Shown here one piece after another: positions 1-12,500 of a stretch of 64,000 nt of DNA (the first letter of the stretch is position 1; every line of letters begins with the position of its first letter). This DNA is from Rhea pennata. Taxonomy: Eukaryota > Chordata > Aves > Rheiformes > Rheidae. The position numbers and the translations under genes are program-made. The notes under the pieces are model-generated. The model worked only from the letters and a program-made list of their open reading frames with translations, made no database searches and was not told the DNA's origin. The stretch spans positions 70,529,582 to 70,593,581 of the forward strand of contig NC_084702.1 in the NCBI RefSeq assembly GCF_028389875.1. Reading direction: 5' to 3'.

Positions 1-378
1 GTACCGGGTCAGGAGCAGTGCTACGATCATTCGCACATTCGTACTTCTGCCCGGTTCCCCAGGCATGCGGCCGGGCGTGCAGAGCCAGGGTCACCCCAGG
101 ACGAGGCACGCCGTCTAGACTGAGAGCCTCCGAGGGCTGGAAACCCACCTACACCCAGAGCAGCTAAGGAGCGGCTGTCCTCCTCTTCCCCTTCTGCACC
201 TTATTTCTACCCACTCTAGACTGTCAGACTACAGTTTTCAGCTATTAAATTTTTCTTTCTTTCTTTCTTTTTTTTTTTTTTGTGACAGAGGCCTATTGTT
301 ACCAAATACCAATTCCCCATGGAGGTTCAAATTCCTTCCCCTCCCCAATGAAATATGTTAACTTTCTTACTCTTTTGC

Positions 379-584
379 TAGGAGACATGTTTTCCATCCA
401 GAACCAAATAACTCTTGCAGCTCTTAACTGAACTCTCATCAACCTCTTGTTCACACTCCGAATGAGGTGTCAGTTCCCAAAGGGATGGGAACATATCGAT
501 GGATGTATCCCACTGATACAGCAACGGTCTTGCTGCTGCTGGGGTAGAGTCACATCCGTAATCTAACTTGAGATCTCCTATAGA
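379..584 (-). other. Unidentified open segment, possible terminal exon or remnant
   Basis: On the minus strand a candidate acceptor (TCTATAG near 582-588) is followed by an open frame of roughly 65 codons ending at a TAG near 379. The predicted residues are acidic and Ser/Cys-containing (for example LLYQWDTSIDMFPSLWELTP) and have no ATG start, as expected for a terminal exon or a decayed frame. It lies downstream of the membrane-helix segment on the same strand, but the phases do not join cleanly. I do not recognise a family. Treat as a weak coding candidate. Confidence 0.25.
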
Positions 585-738
585 CAGGACAGGAACCAGC
601 TCTGCTCCCTGAGCTACAGCAGCCCATGAGAGCCCACAGCTAGCTGCCCCAGCAGCACCTCCGTGTCCTTTTTACTCACTGCTCTCCAGAAACCTGCTGC
701 CCTCTCATAAATGTGACCAGTGTTTTTGGTTCCTGCCT

Positions 739-955
739 TCACAGACCAGTATGCTGTGACGGGTGTGGGACTCCAGAGTTGATTCTTACAGGAATTTCAT
801 TCTGGACTTGTGTGGTGCCATCCCAGTAAATGTGCAGGATTTGCCTGTGGTCAAAAATCCCCAAACTGACAGCATACAGTGACAGCCAGTTTGCTATCAT
901 AAGCACAACCAGCCAAAGTGCCATATTCTTAACTCTGTTGTCTGCTCTAACAATG
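739..955 (-). other. Unidentified protein-like open segment with one membrane helix
   Basis: An open minus-strand frame runs from about 955 to the stop near 739, with an ATG at 924. It starts with basic residues (RADNRVKN), continues with a hydrophobic stretch of about 20 residues (LWLVVLMIANWLSLYAVSLG) that would span a membrane, then a polar segment ending near ENEIPV-like residues where a GTAAG donor occurs at about 785. Composition looks more like protein than chance DNA, but the frame is short and I cannot name the family. It could be an exon of a neighbouring gene, a pseudogene, or a retroelement remnant. Only the open frame and hydrophobic segment are observed; the rest is inference. 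Confidence 0.3.
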
Positions 956-2727
956 TATTTAAAATTGCTAAATAGTCTCTGTCTAGAGCTAAATGTACCC
1001 TAGAGGCTATAAGCTTACTAAAACGCACCCCTAATGAACACTGTACGAGATGTACCATGTGATTGCTATTAAAGAGACATCACATGTCATTTGGACAATT
1101 ACACCCCAAATACAGCCAAATAGTACACTTCTGCAACTAGACCGACCTTGAGAATTGCTACACTAAGTTATCAGCCCAATCATCCGTTAACAACAGGTCA
1201 GCCAGAGAATTTCACCTAGTACCTCAGTCTTGGCTGTGATGATTTATGTGTGGCTAAAGCATTTTCCAGAAAGATGCTTGATCTAGATTCAGAGCACAGA
1301 AAACCCACTGCTTCCCTTGGGGTTGTATCCCAGCGGTCATCTCCTTCAGGTAAAACTTTGATTTCACCTGTGTCTGGTTTCAGTCTCCAGCCATCAGCTC
1401 CTGCCCACCTTATCTTGTTCTGCCAGCGTTAGTTACGCTCTCCTTAAAGGAACTCAGCCTTCTTTGCAGGAAACTAAATGACATAAGCTCTCTGGCCTTA
1501 CTTTTAGTGAACCTGAACAACTTGCGTTTAAACAATCCCATTTAACCAAATTAGTCAAGTCCTTGCTATTTTTCATTATTGTAATCCACGGTTATTGAAA
1601 ACTCCACAGGTTTTGTGCAACTTTCCAGTAAACTCAGCTTTATCTTTACTATCTTGCCAAAAATGCAAACTACTGGAACTACTTCATTGGATCCCTTCTT
1701 CCAATCCCTTGGCTAATCCATTCTTAATTTGCTTCATGTAAACCACACTGATCTTGTAGAGAGCTAATTAAAGCAGTCAACTGAATTACTCTGGAGGAGT
1801 AAGCTATAGGGAGAGTGGATCCAAAAGGTGCAGCTGGCCTTTGCAGTCAACAGCTCTGCCTCTGCAGGCACAGCTCATCTAACACTCTCTTTTACAAGCT
1901 TAACAAGCTCTGCTTTCACACTAGCTGATGTTTCTTACTCCCACCACCCTTAGTGGAAGCTGTTTCAGGATTTTGTTCCCGTGTTGTCGAATTTCCTGCC
2001 TCCATCTGTTTACGGCCAGTTAATCTCCATCTGTTGTCGGCCAAATACTTCTCTTTAGAGACTGTTCATCTTTCCGACATCTGCTTCTTTAAGTAATTAC
2101 AAGGAGCACTCCCATCCCTGCTCTCCTTCATTTTGCCAGTCTAAGCAATCAGGGAAAATGGGAGATTTCTTGTACAGGACCAGGGATGGAGATGAGGCCA
2201 CACACTAAGTACAGGGGCAGGGAGTGGGAGAGGAATCCAGCACTGGCTCTTCAAAGATGAGTTGACAGCCACTGCCTAGCTCAGATCAAAGCAACTTTAA
2301 CAAAACTAGCCCAGGGCACTACAGCACTGAAGCTGCTCAGCACAGCGTTCAGAAAAGCTGCATAACTCCCCAGGAGCACTGAATAAAGACTTAGTGGGCA
2401 GCCTGTGTGGAGCTGCATGCTGTGCAGTCTCAAGTCAGCAAGCAGGTTTCTTCTTTATGCCAGGAACTGAAGAACAGGCCTTCCTGGATCAGGCAGTCTG
2501 ACCTCCACACCAGCGGCCATGACACACCACCTCCTCTCCTCACCTTGCCTTCAGTCCCACAACCTGGGTCTGACTACGTGCAGCTCACAGAAAGGCAGCA
2601 AGGGGGAGCGTGAGAAAGGATCTAGAAGGGAAGCTGCAGAGCCCAGAGGAATTTGGGGATTTGGGCAGCACCCTGGTGTCCAAGGGCTGCCTCTGCAAAC
2701 TGTGGGAGTAGGGGTAGAGACACTCAC

Positions 2728-5700
2728 CACCAGTACATGCTCCAGAAGTTCCAGATAACCATCAGCACATTCTTTACCGAAGCGCAGCGCTCGCTGCCGC
2801 ACGTCTGCGCTCACCTCCGGGTGGTAGGCAGCCTCCTGAAAAACAGAGACAGTGAGCCCTTATTCACATCCAGATGGCTCCTACACAGCCCTGAACAACA
2901 ACCGGGCTTGTGCCAGGGCACCTGCAGCCACCGGTAGGGTGCATGCTGCCCCCCACAAATCTGTGCTGGACTCACATCCCTTCCCTATCAACAAAGCCAA
3001 CCCATGAGACAGTACCTTGCAGGCACGCAGCATATCAGCAATGGCACGACGGCTCAGGTTTGCTGTGGCAATGACGTCCTCCTGCCGACATGAGTTGCCA
3101 GCAGCCACAGCCTTGGCTGTTGCCATTGTGATGCCTTTTGTCATACGGATGAAGTCCTCTGGAGTTGAGGTCTTGGCAGGAGGCACTGGGCTGGAGAAGA
3201 CCTGTAAGATGAGAGCAGGGGTGAGTTGTAAAGGTAGCCGGCAGATAGGACATCAGTTGAGGCATCAAGGCTGCCTGTTTCAGAGCCCAGTCCACACTTA
3301 CTGCCAGCTCTTGGCGTATGTGCTCTATCGTGGCCTCCAGTGCCCGCGTCCCCTTTGTGGCCTCATCCTCAACAGCCTTCACTGTCTTCAGCAATGAAGT
3401 GACGTTTGTGACCATCACCTGTTGAAGGGAGAAAAGAGCCAGGCTAAGTCCCATGCAAGCTCTCAGATGCTGCCAGCATCTTTTCTTCCATACTGATTTG
3501 GCCCAAACTCACACCTTCCCTATACCCCAGTCACATTACCTCACTTTCTTCTTCCAGCATTGCTTCCTCTTCATGCTGTGTCCCCATCATTTCTGTGCCC
3601 ACCCCCTTCCCCCTGAATCTGCCTCCCAGCTCCTCACCTGCCCCCAGACCAAGACAGAAGGCCTCCTACCCTTTCTCCAGCCCTCCTGCCCCATCCTCTC
3701 TCTCCCATCAGCCCAGCAGACCCCAATTCAGACCTTGGCAGAGTTCTTTAACTGGTAGACAGCAGGGTCATCTCCAGCTTTGCCAGCAGCTGCCTTAGTG
3801 GCACTGATCAGGTCTCCAAGTGCCTTGGCCACATCCTTCACGGCATTGATCAGAACCACCTAGGGAAAGCAAGGCCAGGATAATGGCTTAGAGATAGTCA
3901 CACTGAGGCTGGCGGTGGCCCAAGAGTGAAACACGTCTGGGTATGCATGTACCCAGTGTACCCAGAGTCCAGCTGAGCCAGCTCTGCTGGCACCAGTCAA
4001 AACCCAGTCAGTCCTCACCGAGACATGCAGAGTCTAGCCCAGAATACCATATGACACCCTAAACTCTCAACTCCAAACCCCTCAAGAAAGCTATAAGCAG
4101 CCTCTTTTCCTCCCAGACATCCCCTCCTACCTGAGTCTCAGGGTCTTCAGAGCCTAGGCTGGCAGCACCCAGTTTCACCACTTCTGCCAGGCGTGTGATG
4201 GTGGACACAGAGGACTGGGCAGCCTGGGCTAGCTTCTCCTGGCTGGCTGTGGCATTCTGCACCAGCACCTTGGTGTCCTCCACCAGAGCTTTGGCTGTCT
4301 TCAAGATGCCCTCCCTGGGGAGAACAAGGGTCAGAGAGAATACACCCCTGTACATGTGCATTTATGCAGCATGTTAAGGACTGATAGACTAGCACCTGCT
4401 CTCTACATGCTCACACACTCCTTGTGTAGCCACTCTGGAACAATGTGTCAAGAGCCTGGCCAGGTGCTGCACTATAGAGGGAGAGCACTATTCATGTGTG
4501 TGTCAGGGATTTAGAAAGACCTTAAGTCCTGCCTTCTGTACGTAAGAAATGAGGGGAAAGCAGAGTCAGTGTGACCTGGACCTTGCAGGTCTCCTTGGGG
4601 ATGGTACAACGCCAAGATAGATAGGAGACTGGGGGACACAGCCTGACCCTCAACTCTAGTTGGGCAGCGACCAGATGAGGTATTGCATCTCCAGCCCTAG
4701 TACCTGTGATCAGCGAAGGTCTCAGAGTTCTCCCGATTGAGGGTTCCTGCAGTGGCAAACATGATGGTGGTGTCGAGATCAGCAATGATGCCAGAGACAG
4801 CACTGGCTGCTGTAATACAGGCTTGCGTCCCACGGTTCCCAGCCTGCAGGGCTGCCAGCACATGAGACACCTGAAGAAAACATGCAGAGTGACTTGGAGA
4901 GTAGAGCAAATTCAGGCAGCCCCTACTGTACATGTTCTGTACACATACTGTACACTTCCCCAAGACTGCTTCAAGCTAAGAAGGGTAAACAAACTGTGCA
5001 GTTTGAGCATCCTTTGTTAGCTTTCATTTATTTATATTTTGCACCTTTGTATTTTGTATTGTATATTTGTATACAATATACTTGTATATTTGTACTTATC
5101 ATGTTTGGAGGTACAGGAGATATAGGACCACAATAACTTCCAAATGAGTAAAGTTTGAATGATGGGTATCAGAATGTTACAGCTCCTTCCTTCTTTAACT
5201 GTTAAACTCTATTTCTCTACTTCAGCAAACACTCATAGGAGAGTAAGTTTCCTGATGAAAAGCACTCTTGGAAAGAAAGAACCTGCAGGAAGCCCTGAGC
5301 ATGCAGACACAGGTCAGGCAGTATAAACAAAGTGTTTGTTTTGTTTTTGTGGTCTTGCTTACAAATATTGTAGATCTACCTGCAAATCATGGAAAATTTT
5401 TTTAACCATGTTTTTGTCTGTTAGTAAGCATGTTCTCTAGATTCACAGACAGGATCCTTTCTACCATACCAGCAAAAGATGCAGCAGAGATCTACTACCC
5501 AACACAAGCTGCAGGCTTCCTAGAGCTGCAGCAAATGCTATACATACCACTAAAAGGGGTGATTTAGATGAGCCTGGGCTGACATCACTGTAGAACTTAA
5601 GTCTCCTCCAGCAAGTCATTGCCAGCAGTTCAGCAAGTAGCACCTGGACATTGCACTTGCCCCTCACAGCAAAAGTTGCTAGTATAGAGCCTAGACAGTC

Positions 5701-6534
5701 AGAGGGGGAATCTATCCTCCACCTTGTCAAGTTGTGCCAGGGTAAGTGTGGCTGAGAGTGCACATAGAGCCCAGCAGGGCCATGGGAGAACGCAGCATGG
5801 TGGCTCAGAGGGCTTGATCCAACATCCCTCCCTCTACCTGCCTTGCCACACTGTTCCTCCTTTCTCCTGCTACCCTCTCTGGGACCCTCTGGGCTGCTCA
5901 CCTTCTCAGAAACCTTGCGTGCACTCTCTATCAGCTCCTTCTTGGTGTAGGCATCGCTGGGGCTGCACTGCAGGGCTCCAGCCTTGGTTACCAGGGCAGC
6001 GCAGCCATGACCCAGCTCCTGCACCCGGCGCTTGATGTGGGAGCCAATCTGGAAGTGAACATGCATGTGAGAGAGTCAGAAGGGAACTAACCTTTGCATC
6101 TGTGATACCCAGTGGGAAACGCCAACCACCCCCCACTCCAAATAGGACTTCCCAACACCGCCCCTCTCTGCCAGTCCTCTTATTCAGGAGATATACTGCT
6201 GTCCTGCCAAAAGGAAATGAGGCTTTGCTCCACATTTGCACACACAGTTGCAGTGGAGGTCTGAATATGCTGCCTCCTCTCTCCTCTGACAGGAACTTTG
6301 AAGGCCTCCTGATCTTTGCTCTCACACTTCAAGAAATCCTGCTCTTTCCTATGACATATGCTGGTACTTCTCCCCATGCTTATTGGGAGACTTCACGGGT
6401 TTCAATGGTCCTACCTCCTCATTCTCAGCAGTGAGTGCAGCTGGCTTGGCCTCTTGTGCCAGCTGCCCATAGTCATTGGTGAGTTGGTTGGCCAGTATGC
6501 CCAACTCATCTGGGTTGGTGGTGGATTTGGTGAC
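2728..6534 (-). CDS. TLN1: TLN1 exons for R11-R12 (residues ~1871-2255)
   Basis: Eight exons: 6415-6534, 5902-6048, 4704-4870, 4131-4314, 3734-3859, 3302-3418, 3016-3201 and 2728-2835. They encode the tail of R10, R11 and most of R12; R11-R12 in the known protein include a second integrin-binding site and vinculin-binding helices. The last exon ends in ...LELLEHVLV followed by the donor GTGAGTG. The next expected exon should start the segment leading into the R13 actin-binding domain, but no such sequence is present between 1 and 2727 on the minus strand. Whether the missing part lies beyond the window edge or was lost in assembly cannot be decided here. Confidence 0.95.
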
Positions 6535-9500
6535 CTGCAGGTGGAAGAAGAGCAGAAGTCAGACAGACCAAATGTTGGGGCAGGCAAGCAAGGAGGGCAG
6601 TGTCCCCCAAGGTGGGTGAGACCATGGCCCCACTGTATGTTTCCTTCCCTACTTGAGCCGGGGCATATAGGAGGCAATGGCCTGCTTGATGGCCCCAGCA
6701 CTCACCATCTCCTGCACAGTCACTGCAATAGCCTTTGCTGTCTTCACCATGGTGGTCTGGTAGTCCACAAAGGACCCCTCCGGCTCACCCACTGGCCCCT
6801 CATCCAACTGCAAGAGAACATCAGGAGAGTTTGGCTCCAGCCCCAGCCCATAGACCCTCCTTCACTGTACACCACAGCAGGAGGCTCACGCTAACCTGCC
6901 GGGGCCTAAACTCACAATGGCCCCAGGCTGCTCTGAATATTCCCTCCCTCAGTCTGACCTTTAGAGCTCCAAGGAGGCAAACCTATCAGTGTGCACCTCT
7001 ACTTGTTTTTTCTGGCGTGTTTAAGCTCAATGCCCTGTTTCCTCTCCTCCCCAAGCAGCATTTAGTGTCTGGATCCCCAGGAGAATGAGCAATGACAGTG
7101 CCCAGTGTACAGTTTAACTCTGACTCCTTCTCTCTCCCACTCCCACTTTCAACCTGGCCCTCTCACCTGGTTGATAGCCTGGGTGATGGAGTCCACCATG
7201 CCCCCAACGACACCTGCAGCGCTGGCTGCCTCATTCAGTGTGGTGGTCAGGTCCTCCACGGCTTCCTTCATCATCTGCACAGCCTCTTCCAGAGCCTCCT
7301 GGGTGTGGGCAGCTTGCTGCAATGACAAGCCAGAGTGAGAGAAGGCAGCTGCTCCCCAGTCTTCCCACCCACAGGGGATGCTGCACCCCTATCCTACGCA
7401 CATCCACACACAGGTACACACTATGGTATGTCCCGAGAGACAGACTGCCTCTCCTCAGGTCTCTATGTCCAGCACACATACGTACTCCACATGGCACATG
7501 TTGAAGCCTCTCATACTTCATCCACATGCAAAGGAGAACATGCCACAAACATGTACCTCCCGCTCACCTTGGGGTTCCCACCAGCCTCCTTGGCTGTGTA
7601 CAACATCTGCAGGGCAGACTCGGCCAGTGTTTTAGTCTGGTCCAGGAGGTTCATCTGCTGCTGGTGGTTGGGTGTTTTGGAGGCAGCTCCAATAGCTGCC
7701 ATAATGAGTGGCTCAAAGTATTGAGCCATCTGGGACACCTAGGAAGAACAGCATTAGTGTCAGCACCTTCTACCACAGGCTGGCTAGAGCCTCTGTCTCA
7801 GTGTGAGCACCTCCATGCACATTTACTTGCCTAATCAACAGGTCCCCATCCCTGCCCCTCCTGTTACCTTGTGTCCCAGCTGGGAGGCCTCAGCTCGGGC
7901 TGCACTGGCCACTGGCTCAATCAGGTTATTGATCTCTTGAACAGCTGTGATCATCTGGTTGTGCAAAGCCTGGTGGAAAGACAGCACATTGCATGAGGCT
8001 ACAGCAGGACTGTTGTCACAGAGCTCTGCTGTGAGATGGGGAGGAAGAATATTTGTCCCCGTCAAGCAACAGGATCATAGGGTTCTAAAGTGCTGGTTGA
8101 CTGGATGACTATCTGGCCTCAGATATTCACAGAAGGGAGACGTGCTGGCAGGAGTTAAGGCTGGGGGAAGCAAGGCAAAGCTCCCCTTTCTGGGGCAGTG
8201 CATGGCCCACACAAGGGAGTTTGAAACAAGCCTGCCTTGACCTGTGCTTGGATGGAACCCTGCAACATGGGGATTTGGCAGCAAGGCAGCCCAGAGTGAA
8301 AGCAGAGGAAGCCAGCAAGGACTATGGAAACACATACTGGGTGTTTGGCACTTCACATTTACAGGGGACTGGTATGATGAGGCTGGGAAGGCTTTGGAGC
8401 AGCATGTCTCCCACTCACCTCCTGGGAAATATCTTCTCGGGGGGCGAGCTGCTGGCTAATGGCAGCAAGGGAAGCCTGGTCCACCTCCCGCATGCACCTG
8501 TTCAGGACCTCGATGGCCTCGTCACACTCCCTCTGTCCAGGAGCTTTGTCCCTGCATCATAGATGGATCAGTACCACAACCAAGTGTGCCCTGTGTTGGC
8601 AGGCTCAATGCCACACTCTCACCACAAACTCTGGCTGGTGCCAGTGAAGGGCAGGACCTCTCTCCTTAACCCTGAGCAACCTAGAATCCAAGCCAGGTAC
8701 CACAACCCCACCCAGCCCATACACACTGGCACCATCCCCCACAATCAACCCATCTTAATGCTGTAGAATTACAATGCCAGCTCTGGGGCTGTACGGGAAG
8801 GACTGCATCTTCCTTTCTGTCCCCAGGCAGTGGTCAAAGTGAAGAACAGGAGCAAAATGAGTCAAAATGTCTCAGGGATGCTTACTCAGAGCATCCCCCA
8901 AACAAGGTACTTCTAAGTGAAAACAGAGCCATGGCTGAGGGTGCAGGCTGCAGTGAGATGGCCCGGCCACAGCACACTCACCTCATGTTGGTGATCAGTT
9001 TCTTGATGGAGTCGGAGACAGTGCGAGAGTGGCCAGCCAGCACCGACCACTGGGGTGGGTCTTTGGGATTGACGGCTAGAGAGCGAGCAGTCTGAATAAG
9101 GCCAGCAGAGCTCTCCAGCATGGTCTTGGCAGAAGAGATGATGGGCTCCATGGCTCTGCGTCCCTGTGCAGGGAGATCATTGCTCAGTGACCCAGACAGA
9201 CAGGTGTGCGAGGGCCTATGTGAGAGACATTACCCCCTCTCCTGCAGTCCTGGCCAAGGAGCAGCCTTTTAAGCCCAAGGCTCTCTACTGCCTCCTTGCA
9301 TCCCCTCCAGGCACTAGCTCTGTGCTAGGGCCCCATCACAAGCTCACCAGTGACTCACATTGCTGAGTACAGCTCCTCTCCATCCTTGAGTAGTTCCCAT
9401 CCCAGCCTGGCTGTCCACTCCCTGCCCCCGTGGGATCTCACCTCAGGGCTGATCTGGGCAGGAACGGTAGCAAACTCTGGGTTGGAGGCAAAGGCTGTCA

Positions 9501-12500
9501 GGTTATCCACAGCCTCTATGAGAGGGGCTGTGGCTGCACGGCACCTCTCCCGGTTCTCCTCGTTGAACGCACCGTCCAGAGCCTGGCACACAGGAGAGAC
9601 CAGGGAGTTACCTAAACTCAACCATGTCTCAGTTCCCCCCAGCTGTTGCCTAGACCCTGCCCACTTCTGCAGGGCCACCCACAACATCTCGACAGGGAGA
9701 CCATACCTTGATAGTCTTCACCAAGTTGGCTGTGCTGTTGGCCACCTCCTTGGCCGACTGGACAAACTGGCGCTTGGCAACAGGGTTGGCAGTGCGAGAG
9801 GAGGCCAGCCGGCATGTGTTGCATAGGGCTGAGGTGTGTTTAGCTACGATGGTGGCTGCTGACAGCACCTATGTCAGGTGACAGAAAAGCACTGTGGCAG
9901 AATCCCAGCATCTCTCTCTCCCCACACCTACATCTCTCCCTTCCCACCAACTCCAAGTCCACAAGGGGCAGCAGGGTGTGCAGAGGATGGACAAAGCAGG
10001 CAAACGTCAGCTATCACCCTGTGCTTCCCTAGAAGAATCAAAGTCCTGTACGCCCATACAACCTCTCATCTCGACTGTCACTGTTTCGGCAAAGCTACCA
10101 GCTGGTTCTCAGTACAGCTAATGAGGCCTGATGAGACACTAGCCACAAACTCAGCCAACTCTTTGGACCCAGCTCTTCCAGCTAGTCTCTCATTCCCTTT
10201 CATCCAAGAAAACGCTCACCACAGTGCCCCATCTTGTACTCACCTGAGACTGTGTGCAGGCAGGGTCCACCAGGTTCTGGCAGGCCATTTGGATGGCTTG
10301 GTTAGCTCTGGCAAACTGAGTGGGGTCTACCAAGCCTTGCTGTCCGGCCTGGCTGTTGGGATCTGAAACACCTACGAGGTAAGCAGCCTGGGAACATGAG
10401 AAAGGATGTGAGAATATGCCTGCAATGGGAGAGGCAGCCAGAGCCACAGAGCAGGCACGGGGTGCAGAGGTGGGTGGCACAGGGAGGTTTCTCCAATTAC
10501 TGAGCTATGGGGTCAAGCTTTGAGAGCCAGTGGAGGGGCTCTGTGGAAATTAAGCACTAGGTATAATACAAGGGGTTGGGACTGAGCACATCTCACCTGA
10601 GCTGCTGCCTCTGTGAGGCCACAGAGAGCTTTGGAGGCAGCACTGATGGACTCTCCAAACTCTGGCAGCTTGCTGTTCTTGGCGTTCTGGGAAATCCCAG
10701 CCATGGACTCGCCCAGAACCTGCAGGAGACATCAACCACCAGTTAGTGACTACATCCCCGTCCTGTACAGCGCTCCCAGGCTCAGAGCTCACCGTGCTTC
10801 ATAAACAGCGTATTTGTATCCTTGAAGAAAAGGAATCAGGTGAGGTAGTGCTCTTCCCTTCATCCTCTTTGTCTCCATCTCTCCTAAACCCCTCTATCCT
10901 CACACTCCTCCCACACCTCTGTCTCCAGCTCCACTCCCAGCTCAGGGCTCACCTTGGAGTTCTCCATGACACTGTCGAGGCAGTTGAAGTAGGACATATC
11001 ATTAACAGTCTGAGTGGGGTTCTCCAACAGCTCCTTCACCGTCTGCAGGGACACAAGAGTCAGATCACAGAGGATGTGTTCACCGTAGCAGGGTCTGTGC
11101 TCTCCACCTCCTGTGCCAGTGCCCTGGCATCTCTTTGCTCCCTCCTTCCTCAATGTGACGTAGCTACCGCTCTTCCTACCCCAGTGATCTTAGCACCTGA
11201 TGCTTCCAGCCTCCACCTTACCTTGTGTTGACCCAGTCAAGCCCACACAAAAGAGAAACCCCAGGCGACTGAGCCCCTCTGTGATATTTGTTTGTTCTTC
11301 TCACCTCCAGCTCCCTCAGGGCATTGTCACACTCCTTTTGGCCTGGTGCCTGCTGGGTGCACATCGTGATCAGCTGGTTAATGCTGTCAGTCACAGCTCT
11401 GCCAGTACAGGAGAGACAACCACAGATTAATGCTAGCTCTACTGCCTTCATCCACTGCTACTGCAAACAGCTCATTGATTTGGCCACGGGGAATGTCTTG
11501 GCTGTAGCAAACAGGTAGAGGTTCTGGCTAGGGGATATTCCTACCCTCCTTCAGGGTCTACCTCTTTTGACAGACTATCATAGAGCAGTCAGGTCAGGAT
11601 TACTACAGACAAGTGGTCTCGGGGAGCTCCACAGCAAGCTGAATCCCATGGAGGTAAGCACCAAGTCTAGATTCTGCCTCCCTCTGCTGCAGGCCCCAAA
11701 TAAGCCCTTGGCATTTCCCCATCTCCCTTTATGTATAGCAAACAGTTCCTCCTACCGTGCAGCTGCTGCTAGCTGATTCTTGAGGTTGGGGGCTGTGGGG
11801 TCAGCAGAAAGTGCCTTTGCAGCCAGCAACAGCTTGCTGGAGGACATGGAGATGCTTTTCAAGTTTGACACCACCTGCGCCTGGTCTTCTTTAGTCTGGA
11901 AGAAGCCAAGAAGAGTCATCTACAGGTTTCTAAGCTCCATGTCCACCCAGCCTCCACCTTGGGTCTGTCAGCAGCCTGGCCCCAGTTTCCAGTGATTTCC
12001 AGGCTAAGCATGCTCCCTTAACCCATCTTGTCTGCCTGCTGTTGTATCCTTGCTACTGCCAATTAACACTTACAGAAAACAACCCAAGCCAATTCTTCCC
12101 CTGCTACTGCAGCTTAGTCTATCCCCAGACCCCACCTCACTGGCTGCTTTAGCCACAGCCACTCATGGCAATCCTTAGCCATTGATCCCCCAGCTACTAT
12201 GTCCACAGTCAAACATCCTCCTGGGCACCCAAAGGCCTCTCATGATACGACAGTTCACAATGCGTCATGAACAACAGGCATTTGCTCTCACCGGGGACAG
12301 GCTGGCCATCTCTACTCCAGCCTGCAAGAACTCATTGAAGTCTTGTCCAAATTTGCCAGATGACTTGGCCAAGTCTTGAGGGGTGCCACGTGATGCCTGC
12401 ACCAACTCATTGGCAGACTGGTTAAGTCCTGCGGCTGCTTGATTCAGCTGGCTCTGCGCTTCCTGGAAGCTCTTGGTGCTGGGTGGGAACTGGAGGCAGA

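Larger units (their letters stand above)
1..2727. other. Sequence 3' of the last visible TLN1 exon; intron or neighbour
   Basis: No talin exon could be found here by reading the minus strand, although about 285 talin residues remain to be encoded. The stretch is AT-richer than the talin exons and contains a TTTC run with a T tract at about 252-282. On the minus strand it has several protein-like open segments (entries at 490-600 and 739-955, and open stretches at 1212-1428 and 1560-1690) that belong to no gene I recognise. Between about 1800 and 2700 I see nothing beyond short chance frames. It may be a large TLN1 intron carrying an old insertion, or an assembly join. Confidence 0.5.

Noticed and set aside
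1-2700. Search for the last TLN1 exons (R13 and dimerisation domain)
   Set aside because: No stretch on the minus strand matches these highly conserved segments.
5461-6066. 201-codon minus-strand frame as a separate small gene
   Set aside because: It is a talin exon (5902-6048) read through into its intron.
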